From Bryopsis sp. KO-2023 (taxonomy: Eukaryota > Chlorophyta > Ulvophyceae > Bryopsidales > Bryopsidaceae), in contig BSYQ01000004.1 in the NCBI GenBank assembly GCA_030272585.1, positions 2,232,001-2,296,000 on the forward strand: DNA of 64,000 nt. The letters run 5' to 3'. Below, piece after piece: positions 32,025 through 42,541 of the stretch (within the stretch, counting starts at the first letter, position 1; every line of letters starts with the position of its first letter). The translations under genes and the position numbers were made by a program. The notes under the pieces are model-generated. The model had not been told where the DNA came from. It did no database searches and saw only the letters and a program-made list of their open reading frames with translations.

Positions 32025-34905
32025 ATGCTGAAATGGAGAATCCTTCTTTCGTTCGCGATGCTGGTTCCGTTTGTCTTTGAGGTGCCATAACGTAACGCCA
32101 GCAGTGGTGGTGTTCGAAATCATGGCGATACAGTAGATGTTGTGCCGTAGAACAGAGAATTTGCCATGGATCGAATTTTTCCCCGCAGCAAGCAGCAACA
32201 GGAAATTCCTACTTAGCAAGAGAAACCAGCATGCACGGCAGACGTCGAAGTTAAATTTTTACATAAGATTAAAAAGGCAACTTAACTTTGCCAATCTCAT
32301 TGCCAGCTGACATCCCTGTATAAATGAAAAATGGGGGAATTTTTTTTTTTTTTTTTTTGAAGGCTGTAAAACGAGTTCGTTGGTGTGCAGATATGCTCCG
32401 GTGAAGGAGTGGATCCTGTTGAGTTGGATCCCACTGATTTTGAAAGTGCTGTGACTGGCTATGGAGCTTGGGTGGATTCCAAACCTTACGCAAGCTTCGT
32501 TGAAAAGACCACGGACTGGGTTTGCCTCTATCATTTTTTGGTCTTGATGATTCCTGCTTGCATGGATCCCAAAGGGGGCAGCCTCGATTCAGACCTGTGC
32601 TGCGGTGCAATAAAGGCTTTCGTTCAAGAGGACCAAGGAAAATGCTTATGCCAAGATAGGGTGAGACTAGCCCCCCCCCCCCCCCCCAATACCCCCTTCT
32701 TTCTATGCTGGTCAGATTGATAAAGGAAAACCTGTTCTTGACATGTCAAAATTAAGGCGATTTCGCATGCCAAAACCACTTCAGCCACATTTGTGGTGTT
32801 TGCTTTATGGATTGACATAGAACTGCGACAGAATTGTTGTTCGCTTTTCCCATCAGGTCGCTTTGAACCCTGCCATCATTCCATTTACTCTTGGGTCCAT
32901 CCAAGCAACAAAGTGTGATATCACTTTTCCGATCCCCGAGGTTTCGGACCCCATGATGCTGCCTAGGGCACTCGCCACTTCCCCAGTCTGTCAGGGGGTC
33001 CCTCGAGCCGTTGGCTTCACCATAAATCCCCAATTCTTGGAAGGAGCATCAAGCACTGACCCTGAGGAATTTCCTTCTTTCCGCGAGCTGTTCACCCCCC
33101 CTCCCTCTGGACCCTACCCAACCAGTTACACAGCAGTCAATGTAACTCGACCCTCCGAATCCATCCTGGTCAACGATTTCTCCACACCCACCACCTTCCA
33201 GGCCTTGGTTTTCTACCCCTCCGATAAGAACCTGGAAAAAAACATCGATCCGGAAACTGGGGCGGTGGGGAGCCCAGTGCTTGCAAAAGATGGAGGGAAA
33301 TTCCCGATCGTGGAATTTTCGCCAGGTTTTAATGCGGCCCCCCAAGTTTATATGTTGATGATGAGCCATTTGGCATCCTTTGGGATGGTGGTGATTTCCC
33401 AGGAATCCACTGCTGCAATCTCAGGCTTAAATGACCGTGTGTTTCCGGAGGCCTGGGCGGATGATATGGCCTTTGGATTGCTGTATCTCAAGAAGGAAGG
33501 GTGGAATTCTGGGTCCTTTTTGCACAAGCGGGTGGACAGTACCAGGGCTGGGATTGCAGGTGCAGAGGGCAATTTCCCCCGGCCCCATCTTTTTTGTGTT
33601 TTACAAAATATGCTTCTCAACCCTGGTCTCAGGGCTTTGTATATTCATCTTTTCATTTTTATTTTATTTTTTTTTTGGGGGGGGTGATTTAAGCTGTTTG
33701 AGAGAATCTGTTCATATGTATATCCATATATATATATCTATCTATCTATATACAGTAGACACCGCTTTGTCCGCCCCCGGATAATCAAATCCACCGCCTT
33801 TTAAGCCGAAATCGCCAGGAACGGAATTTTTAGGGGGGGGAACCCATCGTTTTATCAGCCCGACCATGGGATAATCAGCCAAACCAATCGCGAATTTCAT
33901 TCGCGAATGGTCGAAGGGAGAACGCGCGATGCAAAGGGAATGCGAAACGGAATGAATACAATCCAAAGAAATACAAAATCGTCGAATGTTTGCTTTTGTT
34001 TCCGGACGTCATATTCGTTCCGATGGTAGTCGGCCTGGAACGCCGAGGCTATGACAAGATGGAGGAGTACGAGAATGCCCAAGACGGGGCCATGGAGTCA
34101 CTTCGACAGCGGTTGAACCGCCAGGCCACTATTAACGAGTGTTTTAGAGTTCGAATCGAATGCGTGCGCGACCGGCAAGGGGAAATGTCAGACACCGTAT
34201 TGTAAAACAATCGTTTACTATGCCCGAAAAAGCGTGGCCCGAATGTGTTGGATAAAGCGGTGTCTACTGTATATATATATATTTTTATTATTACTATTTA
34301 TTTATTTATTTTTGGGGGGGGTTCTATCCATTTGAAAGAAGGAAATCCAATTTAGGAAGCCATGTACGTGAGTGAATCAGCTGTATTCCTTGTGGAGTTC
34401 CTACCAATTTGCAGCTTTTGTATAATTCTTTTTTTTTCTTTCGGTGAAACATATGTAGTTACTCAAGGACTCAAAAAAAATTTCTGCAGGGCATTCCTAT
34501 GGAGGTGCAATGACATTCCCTGCTGTAAGAAGGGCAGTGGATTTGGGGATCGGAGTGCGAGCAGTGGTTGCCCTTCAACCCGGTTGCCTTCCCTTTGGTG
34601 GAATCTGCGATTTGGCTGGAGAGTCAGACTTGGATGAACTTCAGGGAGTCAATTACCTAATCGTAAGTGGGTCCGCTGACCTTGCAGCACCGCCTTCTCA
34701 TGCAGAGTATTTTTCCAGTCTGGTGGAGCCCAACGTCGCTCTGAAAGAACTCGAAGGAGTGAATCATTGCTTGTTGGAGTGGGACCCTAAAATTTGGCTT
34801 CTGGGAACTGATTGTGGAATCGGAGAGATTTCCCCAATGGAGCAGGCAAAGCAGGCCCAAAAGTTGACCGGGGACTTTTTCAGAGACAAGCTTGTGGATT
34901 CATGA
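32025..34905 (+). CDS. secreted chlorophyllase-like alpha/beta hydrolase with an N-terminal eight-cysteine segment (right copy)
   Basis: Four exons, 32025-32081, 32391-32660, 32857-33559 and 34490-34905, give 481 residues. Every exon length equals that of the left copy. Signal peptide: MLKWRILLSFAMLVPFV. The same cysteine spacing, FSPGFNAA loop, nucleophile GHSYGGA (Ser346), Asp407 and His436 (GVNHC) are kept. The reading frame is intact, and substitutions against the left copy are scattered and mostly conservative (FSFGG/YSYGG type). This suggests that both copies remain under selection. Intron 3 is 930 nt against 331 nt on the left, because a 517-bp MITE sits inside it. Another short inverted-repeat element follows the stop codon. 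Secretion and hydrolase fold are well supported; substrate is unknown. Confidence 0.85.
33753..34269. mobile_element. pogo-like MITE in intron 3 of the right hydrolase (MITE2)
   Basis: The left end is CAGTAGACACCGCTTTGTCC, and the right end is its reverse complement with one mismatch. TA flanks both sides (33751-33752, 34270-34271). CAGT termini and a TCCGCC/GGATAATC-type subterminal region resemble pogo/Tigger elements of the Tc1/mariner superfamily. The internal 71-codon ORF (33990-34205) has no transposase motif. The left hydrolase copy lacks the insertion and is the empty allele. Confidence 0.88.
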
Positions 34906-34960
34906 TGTGCTTTTTTTTGTTGTGTTTTTGCTTGGAGGTATAAATTCATATTTTATTTAT

Positions 34961-35165
34961 GTACACCCTCAATCGTATTTAGTGTGGGTCTTTTAATAGT
35001 GTTACCTCAGTAATAGTGCAGGCCACACTAATTCATGGAAAACCGAAACGTTAACTAGAAGTGTAGATTTCGGAAATAGTGTGGCCCACACTATTTTCTG
35101 TTTTCTAAAATTTCTGCCGTACACGGAAATAGTGTAGGCTACACTAAATACGATGAAGGGTGTAC
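34961..35165. mobile_element. short inverted-repeat element (MITE3) 55 bp after the right hydrolase stop
   Basis: It begins GTACACCCTCAATCGTATTT and ends with the reverse complement bearing two mismatches. The interior repeats an AATAGTGTRGNCNACACTA-like word four times, itself palindromic. AT/TA dinucleotides border it, but the exact target duplication is ambiguous. It could form most of the hydrolase 3' UTR and its fold-back. The equivalent position after the left copy lacks it. Confidence 0.75.
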
Positions 35166-36213
35166 ATATATTAGATTTAGGGTCGAAGCCTCGTGCAGCA
35201 GCTGGGGGATTGGCTTAAAAACCCTGTGTAGTTAATAGTTGTTCAAGTTCCCTGTTGTCCCATCGGTGATATGAGGCCCACCAACTGTAACAATAGTTAA
35301 GTTTGAATGCCTCCTGTTTAAAATCCTTTTGCAGAAGCTTCTACAGCACTGTAGGTTTTGGATGCAAACATGCTGTCTCTAGAGGGCATATCTTTTATTT
35401 CCTCTTTTGACTGGGGATTGAGAGGGAGAGAGGGAGAGAGTGGAATATTGTGGGCTTTATCAATCAATCGACATGAATTGACACCCAGTCTGGAGCCTTT
35501 CTTGAATCTGAATCTACGTCGGTCAATGATTGTTTGGCACTTGTAAAACTTGGTCAATTTAGAATTGTATAGTAAGGATGCTCGATTTACACACAGATTG
35601 ATTTTTATTTTTTTTTGATCTGTAAAAAGTATACATAAGCACAGCATTGCAACGGGTGTCTTCAATGTTTGCTCTGAATATTCGATTGTATATTCTGTAC
35701 AAAAGTCGACAGGGTCTAGTGCCCCTGCTCTCTTTTTCTCCATGGAGACTGGGCTACACAATGCACCCCTGGAGAAAAAACTCTGTTCGGAAATTCGGAA
35801 CAAGCCTCCGAAATGCATGCAAACAACATCTGTTTCAATTTCGACAATCACATTCCCTTCGTACAACTAGATGGGGTCGCTGGCTCGACCAACCCGAGAA
35901 AACAGTGTTGACCCCCCCCCCCCCACACACACAAAAGGAATATCCACAATAAAAAACTATAAACTAAATCATAACCGAGATGACTAATCCAGCAGCTCCT
36001 CTTTTTCCTCCAGTGAAACTCTGCTTACATCCTCTGCCGATTGGTATTGCCCTTGAAGATGCTGGCACTCTAGATAGGACAATGAAATCCATGACAGATA
36101 TTCCCCCCCCTGGCACCCTTCCTGTTGTCATTCTACCTCCGTTTGTTTGAATCCTGTGGTGGCACTTCTTTAGACGCTGTCCATCATGAAACATATTCTC
36201 CAACAGGTCAATG
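35166..36213. other. intergenic, no gene seen
   Basis: About 1 kb of AT-rich DNA with a C tract near 35910-35922 and GAGAGGGAGAGA at 35428-35440. The longest minus-strand ORF (35318-35866) shows no domain and has the composition of non-coding DNA. Confidence 0.4.
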
Positions 36214-36306
36214 TTATACCCCCTTCCCATCATTTACGATCTCTTCCACCAGCTTTTTGAAAAGAGCTTCCTCAAAGTCGTTTGCTTTTTTCAAGGCCCG
36301 CCGCAC
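36214..36306 (-). CDS. possible terminal exon of an unidentified gene
   Basis: A CACAG acceptor at 36307-36311 opens a 30-codon stretch, charged and helix-like (RRALKKANDFEEALFKKL, then VEEIVNDGKGV), that ends in TAA. Its composition is protein-like, unlike the pyrimidine-rich sequence around it. I could not find an upstream exon between here and the tetraspanin gene. It may belong to that gene by alternative splicing, or be chance. Confidence 0.3.
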   Translation of the reverse strand: MRRALKKANDFEEALFKKLVEEIVNDGKGV

Positions 36307-37464
36307 CTGTGGCTTTGGTCTTTTTTTTTTTTTTTTGTATCCCCTCTGCATGACCATCGCATGAAAAGAAATCCAGAAATTCTTCTTTCAATCATAACCA
36401 AAGTCTGAAGGTCCCTTTCATTTTTCTTTTTTACCCTTTCACCTCAACGTTTTGGTCAACCCCTTTTTGCCATTGTTTTTTTTTTTCTTTTTTGCAGTGA
36501 ATAATCTTACACATCGGACCTTTCCCTCAAAACAAAGAGAAAAAAGAATCCAAATCTGATATAAAAAAAACAGTAAGCTTTTCTTGTCCTCTTCTTCCAA
36601 GTCATTTCTTTACAAAAAAAAAACATCAAAGAAAACACGTAAAAAGAACGGCAACACCACCACCCAAAAGAAACAATGCAGATATAACCCTATTCTGCTC
36701 TGTCCTTTGTTTTCCCCTTCCCCCACCCCATCTTCCATTTCCTTCCAAAATGCGAAAAATTACAAATCCAGCTCTCCCCTCGCTATGCCAAATCCTAGCC
36801 CTGCTTTTCTTTCCAATTTTCTTTCCCCATTTTTCCAATTTTCGCCGTTTTTCCCATGAGCCGGGCGCTTAGCAAATGTATGAAGTATTGCATGTCACCC
36901 CCATAATAAAGGCCTCCTAATTAACCCCCCAGATCTTCCCCCCCCCAATAAAAAACAAAAACAAAAACAAACCTCGCCAGAAAAAGACGGTTTCTTTTTT
37001 TTTTTTCCTAGGGAGCATTTCAAAATTCTCGAAATCAACCCTTGCAACAACCCTGCCCCTCTCTGAACGAACACCCCCTCACCGCAAAACGATGATTATT
37101 CTTTTCCGCTTCTTGCCACCCCACATATCCCTTTTTTGGAAGAGCACCACATTTTCACCTCCCAACCAAAAAAAAAGGAAGAAAAAAAAATGACGCAAAA
37201 AAACAAGAAACCACAAACCATAAAACGTCGAGCACTGGTGATATTAGATATGGATGAAAAAAAATCAGTGGGAAAAAGGGAGAGGCTGATCAAAGCAAAA
37301 AAAAAGGGGGGGAAGAGTGGGAGAAAAAAAAACCACCCAAATGCACACAAGGTACGCCGAAAGGCCCCCCTATCCAGTTCCCTACTCTTCCAGGTTTTTT
37401 CTGTCTTCCTTCCTTTTCCTTTTATGGTTATAATTCTCCCTATTTTTTGTTCTTGATGGCCACC
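36307..37464. other. low-complexity 3' region downstream of the tetraspanin
   Basis: Over 1.1 kb dominated by poly-T/poly-A and C-rich runs. Long A-rich stretches (37165-37330) give Lys-rich ORFs that I regard as artefacts. No gene is supported. Confidence 0.45.
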
Positions 37465-38316
37465 TCACATGATGCTGCACTTCCTTTTCTTTTCGTCGCT
37501 ATCTCTGTAACCCGCGGGACTCCGTTCCCTGTCCAGTTTGCGCCGAGACTGCGTCGCCTCTGGGTCGTACGAAAATTTGCTGGTGTCCAGGCCGTATTTT
37601 ACGCGCATGCGTTGGCTCCACGGGTCGTCCCTCGGCTTGCTGGAGGGGTTCGGCATCCCAGACCCGTTTTCCGAACGAGCCTCGGAGAGCAAAGGTCGTC
37701 TCCAGATTTCGTTTTCCTCCTCCTCGTCCCCGTCCCTCGTGGCCCCGGATGCGAAATTCCAAACCGCGCAACCCAGCAGCAGCGTGAGTATCTGGAGGAA
37801 CACCAGAGTCGCGCCGATGTAGAGGCTGACCCTCAAGTGATGCGCCACGAAGCTCCGAACGTCGTCGTACGCTCCGGACTCGTCCCACGGGACCAGGTGG
37901 TCGGCATCCCAAGTTTTGTTGACGCAGAAGAGAATCAGGAGAGTGCCCTCCACCAAGAGCGCCACCACTACCATGACCGTGTGAGATCCGAGGCAACAAG
38001 CCTTCCCGTAATTCGTCCCCACGAGTGCACAGAGCGCCAGCAGCACAGTCCAAACTCCTGATATCGCCACCACTTCCACGAACCAATAGTGCTCTTCGGT
38101 GACCAATGCCGACGATTCGGAATTGGCATCCTCGTCGCTCTGCTGAGCGCTCGCCTCTTTGGAGCGAACCATTTTCACAAGGTAAACCGAATAGCCGACC
38201 AGCACCAGCCCCACAACCAAGAGGAAGTAGTTTATCGCGGAAAACAATCGCCGCAGGAAAGATTCACAACAACTCCTTTCGGAGCCGATGTGCTGCCCCT
38301 CCGCGTCTCGCGGCAT
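37465..38316 (-). CDS. TOM2A-like tetraspanin with C-terminal CAAX box
   Basis: Single exon, 283 residues. Four hydrophobic helices are visible at about 27-48, 78-102, 107-130 and 166-188. The loop between helices 3 and 4 is short (about 35 residues) and lacks the CCG motif of animal tetraspanins, as in the plant TOM2A/tetraspanin-18 group. A long cytoplasmic tail contains DPWSQRMRVKYGLDTSKF, matching the conserved tail signature I know from that plant group, a motif of unknown function. The last four residues, CSIM, form a CAAX box, so farnesylation is predicted. Plant TOM2A is a vacuolar-membrane protein that supports tobamovirus replication. Here a membrane-organising role is the safe statement. 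The gene is intronless although neighbours are intron-rich. Confidence 0.82.
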   Translation of the reverse strand: MPRDAEGQHIGSERSCCESFLRRLFSAINYFLLVVGLVLVGYSVYLVKMVRSKEASAQQSDEDANSESSALVTEEHYWFVEVVAISGVWTVLLALCALVGTNYGKACCLGSHTVMVVVALLVEGTLLILFCVNKTWDADHLVPWDESGAYDDVRSFVAHHLRVSLYIGATLVFLQILTLLLGCAVWNFASGATRDGDEEEENEIWRRPLLSEARSENGSGMPNPSSKPRDDPWSQRMRVKYGLDTSKFSYDPEATQSRRKLDRERSPAGYRDSDEKKRKCSIM

Positions 38317-38851
38317 CCTGGTCGTTCGCTCCGGGAAATTTCTTTCGGCGAATCAGACAAACTTCCCGGAAAACCAAGGCAACTATTGAAACTCCTCTGC
38401 CGCCCTCGTCCAGCGCGACAAACTCATGCACTGGGTGACGTTACGAGGGAGTCCGAATCTTTCTTTTTCAAACAAAGGCTGGAACAATGGCTGGAACAGT
38501 GCGTCGACGCTAGCAAAGCGAGCGCTCCGAGTTGCTTTCTGAAACAAACCACCAAAGACGACTATGGGGGTGTAGAAAAAGGAATCTTGAGACCGACAGC
38601 CGACACAGGCTCGAGGGACCTCAGCACGCGTCACGTCCCCTGATTTCAATTTTCCTCGTAACGCCCACCCTCCAGTGGAGGTTTGCCATTCTGATTTGTT
38701 TGGGGGCCAAAATGGGCCAAAAGGGCCACAATGGGCCACAAAAATATACACTGCCCTCCACCCCCCAAAACCGATTTCCTCCGAGTCCAGTGAAGGCAAA
38801 CCCCTCCGCGATTTGCCCTGAAAAGTTGATGGACAAAGAAAAATTCCAAAT

Positions 38852-38922
38852 GTTCGCGGGGAGAATCGAACTCCCGTTTCTTGAGCCACAATCAAGTGTC
38901 CTGACCACTAGACGACGCGAAC
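38852..38922 (-). tRNA. tRNA-His (anticodon GTG)
   Basis: On the minus strand a full cloverleaf is readable. The acceptor is GTTCGCG/CGCGAAC and the D-arm is in GTCTAGTGGTCAGGAC. The anticodon arm is CTTGA-TTGTGGC-TCAAG with anticodon GTG, and the T-arm is CGGGAGTTCGATTCTCC. There is no intron and no encoded CCA. The G-1 of His tRNA is not needed in DNA, because eukaryotes add it after transcription. The internal A and B boxes act as the pol III promoter. Confidence 0.95.
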
Positions 38923-41150
38923 TATCGGTGATACGTGTGAAAAAAATTGTTTAAGTTTCTGCGCACCGATTTCTTGCTGTTCCTTCCGTTTTGGTTTTGT
39001 CGAGATTATGGGGATGGGCATGCATCATATCTATCTCAGAAATTTTGTTTCAATCAGCTTCTCTCTGTGAAAGCCCTCCTAACATACACTATGAACATTG
39101 ACATTTACTGCTTCAATAATTTCTTTCAGCTCCACTGATTATTCGCAAATCTTTCCTTCTTAGATTTACACTTTTCTTTTCCCTTGAAAAAAGAGAAAAA
39201 CAAACCTCCGCTTGGATTTAAAAATGAAATTGATTACAGTTGGCAAATTAGCAAAATGTTTAAAATTGTATTAGTGCGCAATTCATTGAGATTAAGTCAC
39301 CTTAAAGTTTTTTTCGAGATGCGTCTTCTTGATCTGGGAGGGACTTGCTGACATGAACAAGAGATTGTTGAGGGAAAGCGGGACCGATGAGATGGCTGAT
39401 AAAAAATAGGGGGGGGGGGGGTTCTGCAGCCTGGCTTGGGGGCTGATGGGAGGCGAGGACTGAGCATAATCAAAGATGGAGGGATGATGTTTCTACATCT
39501 GTGGATTCTGGGTGAGCATGATACAAACTGAAGAGGAAGAAAGCAGAGTCGATGAGACAACTGCCGTTCTCTTTTAATCTGAGAGGCTGCAGAATTTTAA
39601 TCCTGCTCTTGAAAATATCTGACCATCTTCTGGGAGAACCCGGGACACTGTTCATTGTTGTGGTGGCCGATAGGTCCTGTTGTACTAGCTTTCTCAACAT
39701 GCATGGAATTTTGACTTTTCGGAGCAACTTCACTTTGATTTTGAAGGTGAGGGCTTCTCGCTGCAAGTGGAAAGCTTAAAACATATAATCAGCATCATTT
39801 TTCGGAGCTGGTAGGTGAACATCAAATGGCTTTCTGTGTTGACAAGACAAACCCCAGGAAACCCCAGTTATTTTATTTCATTTCCCAGATGGCAGGGTTT
39901 GGTATGTCTTACACGTGAAGATTTGTTAGGCCAGTGCTCACGATGGGAGCGCCCCGGTTCAATTCCATGCTGGCTTCACCACTGAGCGCATTTGTAGCAA
40001 GCAATCAAAGAAGGACCTGTTTCAGAACCCTCCTTTTCTGGTTTTCACCATGTGCAGCTCCAGGGGTGCTGCCCACCCAGCCTTTTGCTGAATGAAAGAG
40101 TATTGAGAAAGAGAAAAGACAATGCTTTTTTAAAGCCGGACCAAGGAAGTGAAGGTGTAGTGATTGGATTGCAAGGATGTGCTCCTGACAGCCATCCGGT
40201 TGCTGGAAGATGCAATTGGTACTAACCTCTCACATTCTTGCAAGCATAGACAGTTACAAAAATTTTGGTGGGGAGGGGGAGGGGGAGGGTGGCAATCACA
40301 ACAAACCCCTCCCACGCTGGTCAACCACAGTCATTCCCAACAGCTTCTCTCCAGAACATATAGTTGTGAGAAACAAAGGTACAAGTAAAATGGATGTTAC
40401 AAGTTTTATGGATGCTACACAATTTTCACACCACAAATTTTGCCCCTTTTGCCATCCTGCATACGGCAAAAGAACCAACTAAACAAATTGACTGTTTTTT
40501 TTTTAATATTTAGTTCAGGTTTCAAACCCTGGTGTCTCCACCTGTTCACCATCACAACTGCGACATGCTGTGTTGCCCCAATACAATTAGAATACGAAAC
40601 AATCTATCTACCTATTTTTTTTCAAGAAACTATCACAAATTCTGAAATGCATTCCCCCAAATGCCCTGAAAAGCACCACATCTAACCAATCGATTGTCGA
40701 TATTTTGCACAAAGCCCATTGAAACCCACCTGCCCCCCCCCCCCCCACACACATCTCCCTTTTTTCCTTATTTACCAAAACCTAAATTCAATGTAACCGA
40801 GTTCTTGCAATCTGCCTTGAAAAATCAACTGACTATGTTGTTAATTTTTAAGTAGTTTTTTATTTGCTTTTTCTTTTTGTATCACGTATTCTTGTGTTGA
40901 ACTGTACAAATTGATTTTTCGAATCTATCAAATCCTCCCCAAAGTTTTTCCCTGTCTGTAGAGAAAAACACCCGAAAATAAACACCTTTAATAAATGCAA
41001 AACTGATTCTGCAGCCTGCCCCCACACTGCCTTCCTCACTGCCCCCCCCCCATTCGGCAATGTGCAAATTCTACGCTAACATACAATTGGAAGTCGAATT
41101 CTTTCTCTCACACTTTTTTTTCTCTCTCTCTCTCTCACTCTTAATTCTCA
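38923..41150. other. 2.2-kb gene-poor interval
   Basis: No coding region is convincing. It includes a G13 tract (39408-39420), a G-rich G4-capable run (40265-40288), a C15 tract (40733-40747) and CT repeats (41112-41136). The sequence CCGGTTCAATTCC near 39953 resembles a B box but has no tRNA around it. Confidence 0.5.
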
Positions 41151-42287
41151 TCATTCAGCAAGGCTGGCTGCCCTGCGCAATATCCCTCGAATTTCGTTCA
41201 AACCCTGCACCCCACCTTCCCCAGCACCTAGCCCCCCATTCTCCCCCTCTTCGTCCGAACGATTAGCTATGTCCATCACACTGTCATTATACTCCAACGC
41301 ACCATCCGGCAACTCGGTCTGATACCACACATGCTGCTGAATGTCCTTGATCGAGGGCCGATCAGTCGGCTCCCTCACCAATATTTTCCTGATCAAATCC
41401 TCGCACTCGGGGGAAAGCACCCCCTCCGGAATCTCATACTCCACTGCTGCAATCCTCCGGATGGCTTCGTCCATCGGCACCTCTTTGCCGTCAGGACCCG
41501 GCTTGCCAAAGGGAGGGAAGCCCAGCAGCATTATGTACAGAAACACACCGGTCGACCAGATATCCGCTTTGACCCCATCGTATTTCTCCCCTGCAGAGCT
41601 GGATATGACTTCCGGAGCTAAATATAGCCTGGTGCCCACCAAACTCTTGGCTGCAGATTCCTGGACGTTTTTGGAATAGCCAAAATCGCACAGCTTGAGC
41701 ATAGGCATATCCCCCTCCGTCACCAGGGTGTTTTCCAATTTGATGTCACGATTCACCACCCCCTGTCTGTGAATGTAGTCCAGCCCCATGATCAGCTGCT
41801 GGAACAGCCACCTGGCTTGGGACTCCTTCAAAAACTTTCTGGATTTGATCCAAGCGAGCAGGTCGCCCCCCTCCGCGTATTCCAGCACTATCCCCAGGTA
41901 CTCCTTCGTCAAAAAAATCCCTCGGAACTCGATAATGTGGTGGTGGTACAGCCTTCTGTGGTTGATTATCTCTCGCTCCACGTTTCGATTGATCGACATC
42001 CCTCTCAGCAGGAACTTGATCGCCACCTTCTCCCCAGACTGGTTGTCGTGAGCTAGCAACACGAAGCCGAAATGACCCGACCCTAGCTCCTTGATTTTCG
42101 TAAACCGCTTGTTGCCCTCCAAAGGGTTCGGCCGTGCCGGCATAACCATCGATACGTTGCTGTTCAGAAAAATCGCACGCAAGGCTTCGTTTTGTGTCAA
42201 CGTTTTTTTAGATCGCAGTTGTCTTTCGACTCTCTCTCTCACACACGCGCGGTGGCAACGCGCTCCCCTTCCCTCAAAAAAATTCAC
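41151..42287 (-). CDS. SnRK2-like Ser/Thr protein kinase with an altered HRD motif
   Basis: Intronless, 378 residues from the first ATG. Met47 or Met49 (codon at 42149 or 42143) is a likelier start, because the kinase fold begins near residue 60. The glycine loop is LGSGHFGFV and the ATP Lys is VAIK (about 91). The catalytic loop reads VVNRDIKLENTLV, so the usual His of HRD is Asn while Arg and the catalytic Asp181 remain. Then come DFG at 201-203 and the GTRLYLAPEVI activation segment. This GTxxYxAPEVI pattern and the DIKLENTLV loop place it nearest SnRK2/SNF1-related kinases. An acidic Asp/Glu-rich stretch (NRSDEEGE) follows the kinase domain, as in SnRK2. Substrate unknown; stress signalling is inference from family. 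Confidence 0.88.
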   Translation of the reverse strand: MNFFEGRGARCHRACVRERVERQLRSKKTLTQNEALRAIFLNSNVSMVMPARPNPLEGNKRFTKIKELGSGHFGFVLLAHDNQSGEKVAIKFLLRGMSINRNVEREIINHRRLYHHHIIEFRGIFLTKEYLGIVLEYAEGGDLLAWIKSRKFLKESQARWLFQQLIMGLDYIHRQGVVNRDIKLENTLVTEGDMPMLKLCDFGYSKNVQESAAKSLVGTRLYLAPEVISSSAGEKYDGVKADIWSTGVFLYIMLLGFPPFGKPGPDGKEVPMDEAIRRIAAVEYEIPEGVLSPECEDLIRKILVREPTDRPSIKDIQQHVWYQTELPDGALEYNDSVMDIANRSDEEGENGGLGAGEGGVQGLNEIRGILRRAASLAE

Positions 42288-42541
42288 GACGAAAAAGTAA
42301 AAAAAAAATAAAAAGCTACGCGAGCAAAGCAGCGCGGAATTGAAACGCAGCGGTCTGCTTGTTAGCTTTTTTCACGAAAGTGTTTTTCGTTTTTCAAATT
42401 TGCGGAGCAGCAGTTCTGGAGGAAAGGGCAGGTGGCGGGGAGTTATCAAGGAAGCAGGGCCGAATCAGTGTGACCAACGTGTGGTTTGAGTGAGGCGTTG
42501 AGAGCTGACGGGCAGCTGGGCGCTCCTCGTCATGTAGCTGC
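42288..42541. promoter_or_regulatory. divergent promoter region, kinase and FAD oxidoreductase
   Basis: The two genes are transcribed away from each other. At most 254 bp separate the longest ORFs, or about 530 bp if the downstream start codons are used. A/T-rich sequence at 42290-42320 is the only notable feature. A shared promoter is inferred from layout. Confidence 0.45.

Noticed and set aside
33990-34205. 71-codon ORF inside the pogo-like MITE as a transposase remnant
   Set aside because: No helix-turn-helix or DDE motif is visible; length and composition fit chance.
37140-37456. Lys-rich ORF downstream of the tetraspanin
   Set aside because: It is generated by poly-A runs with no conserved motif; codon use is low complexity.
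39940-39990. B-box-like GGTTCAATTCC as a tRNA gene or SINE
   Set aside because: No A box at the right distance, no cloverleaf and no second copy in the window.
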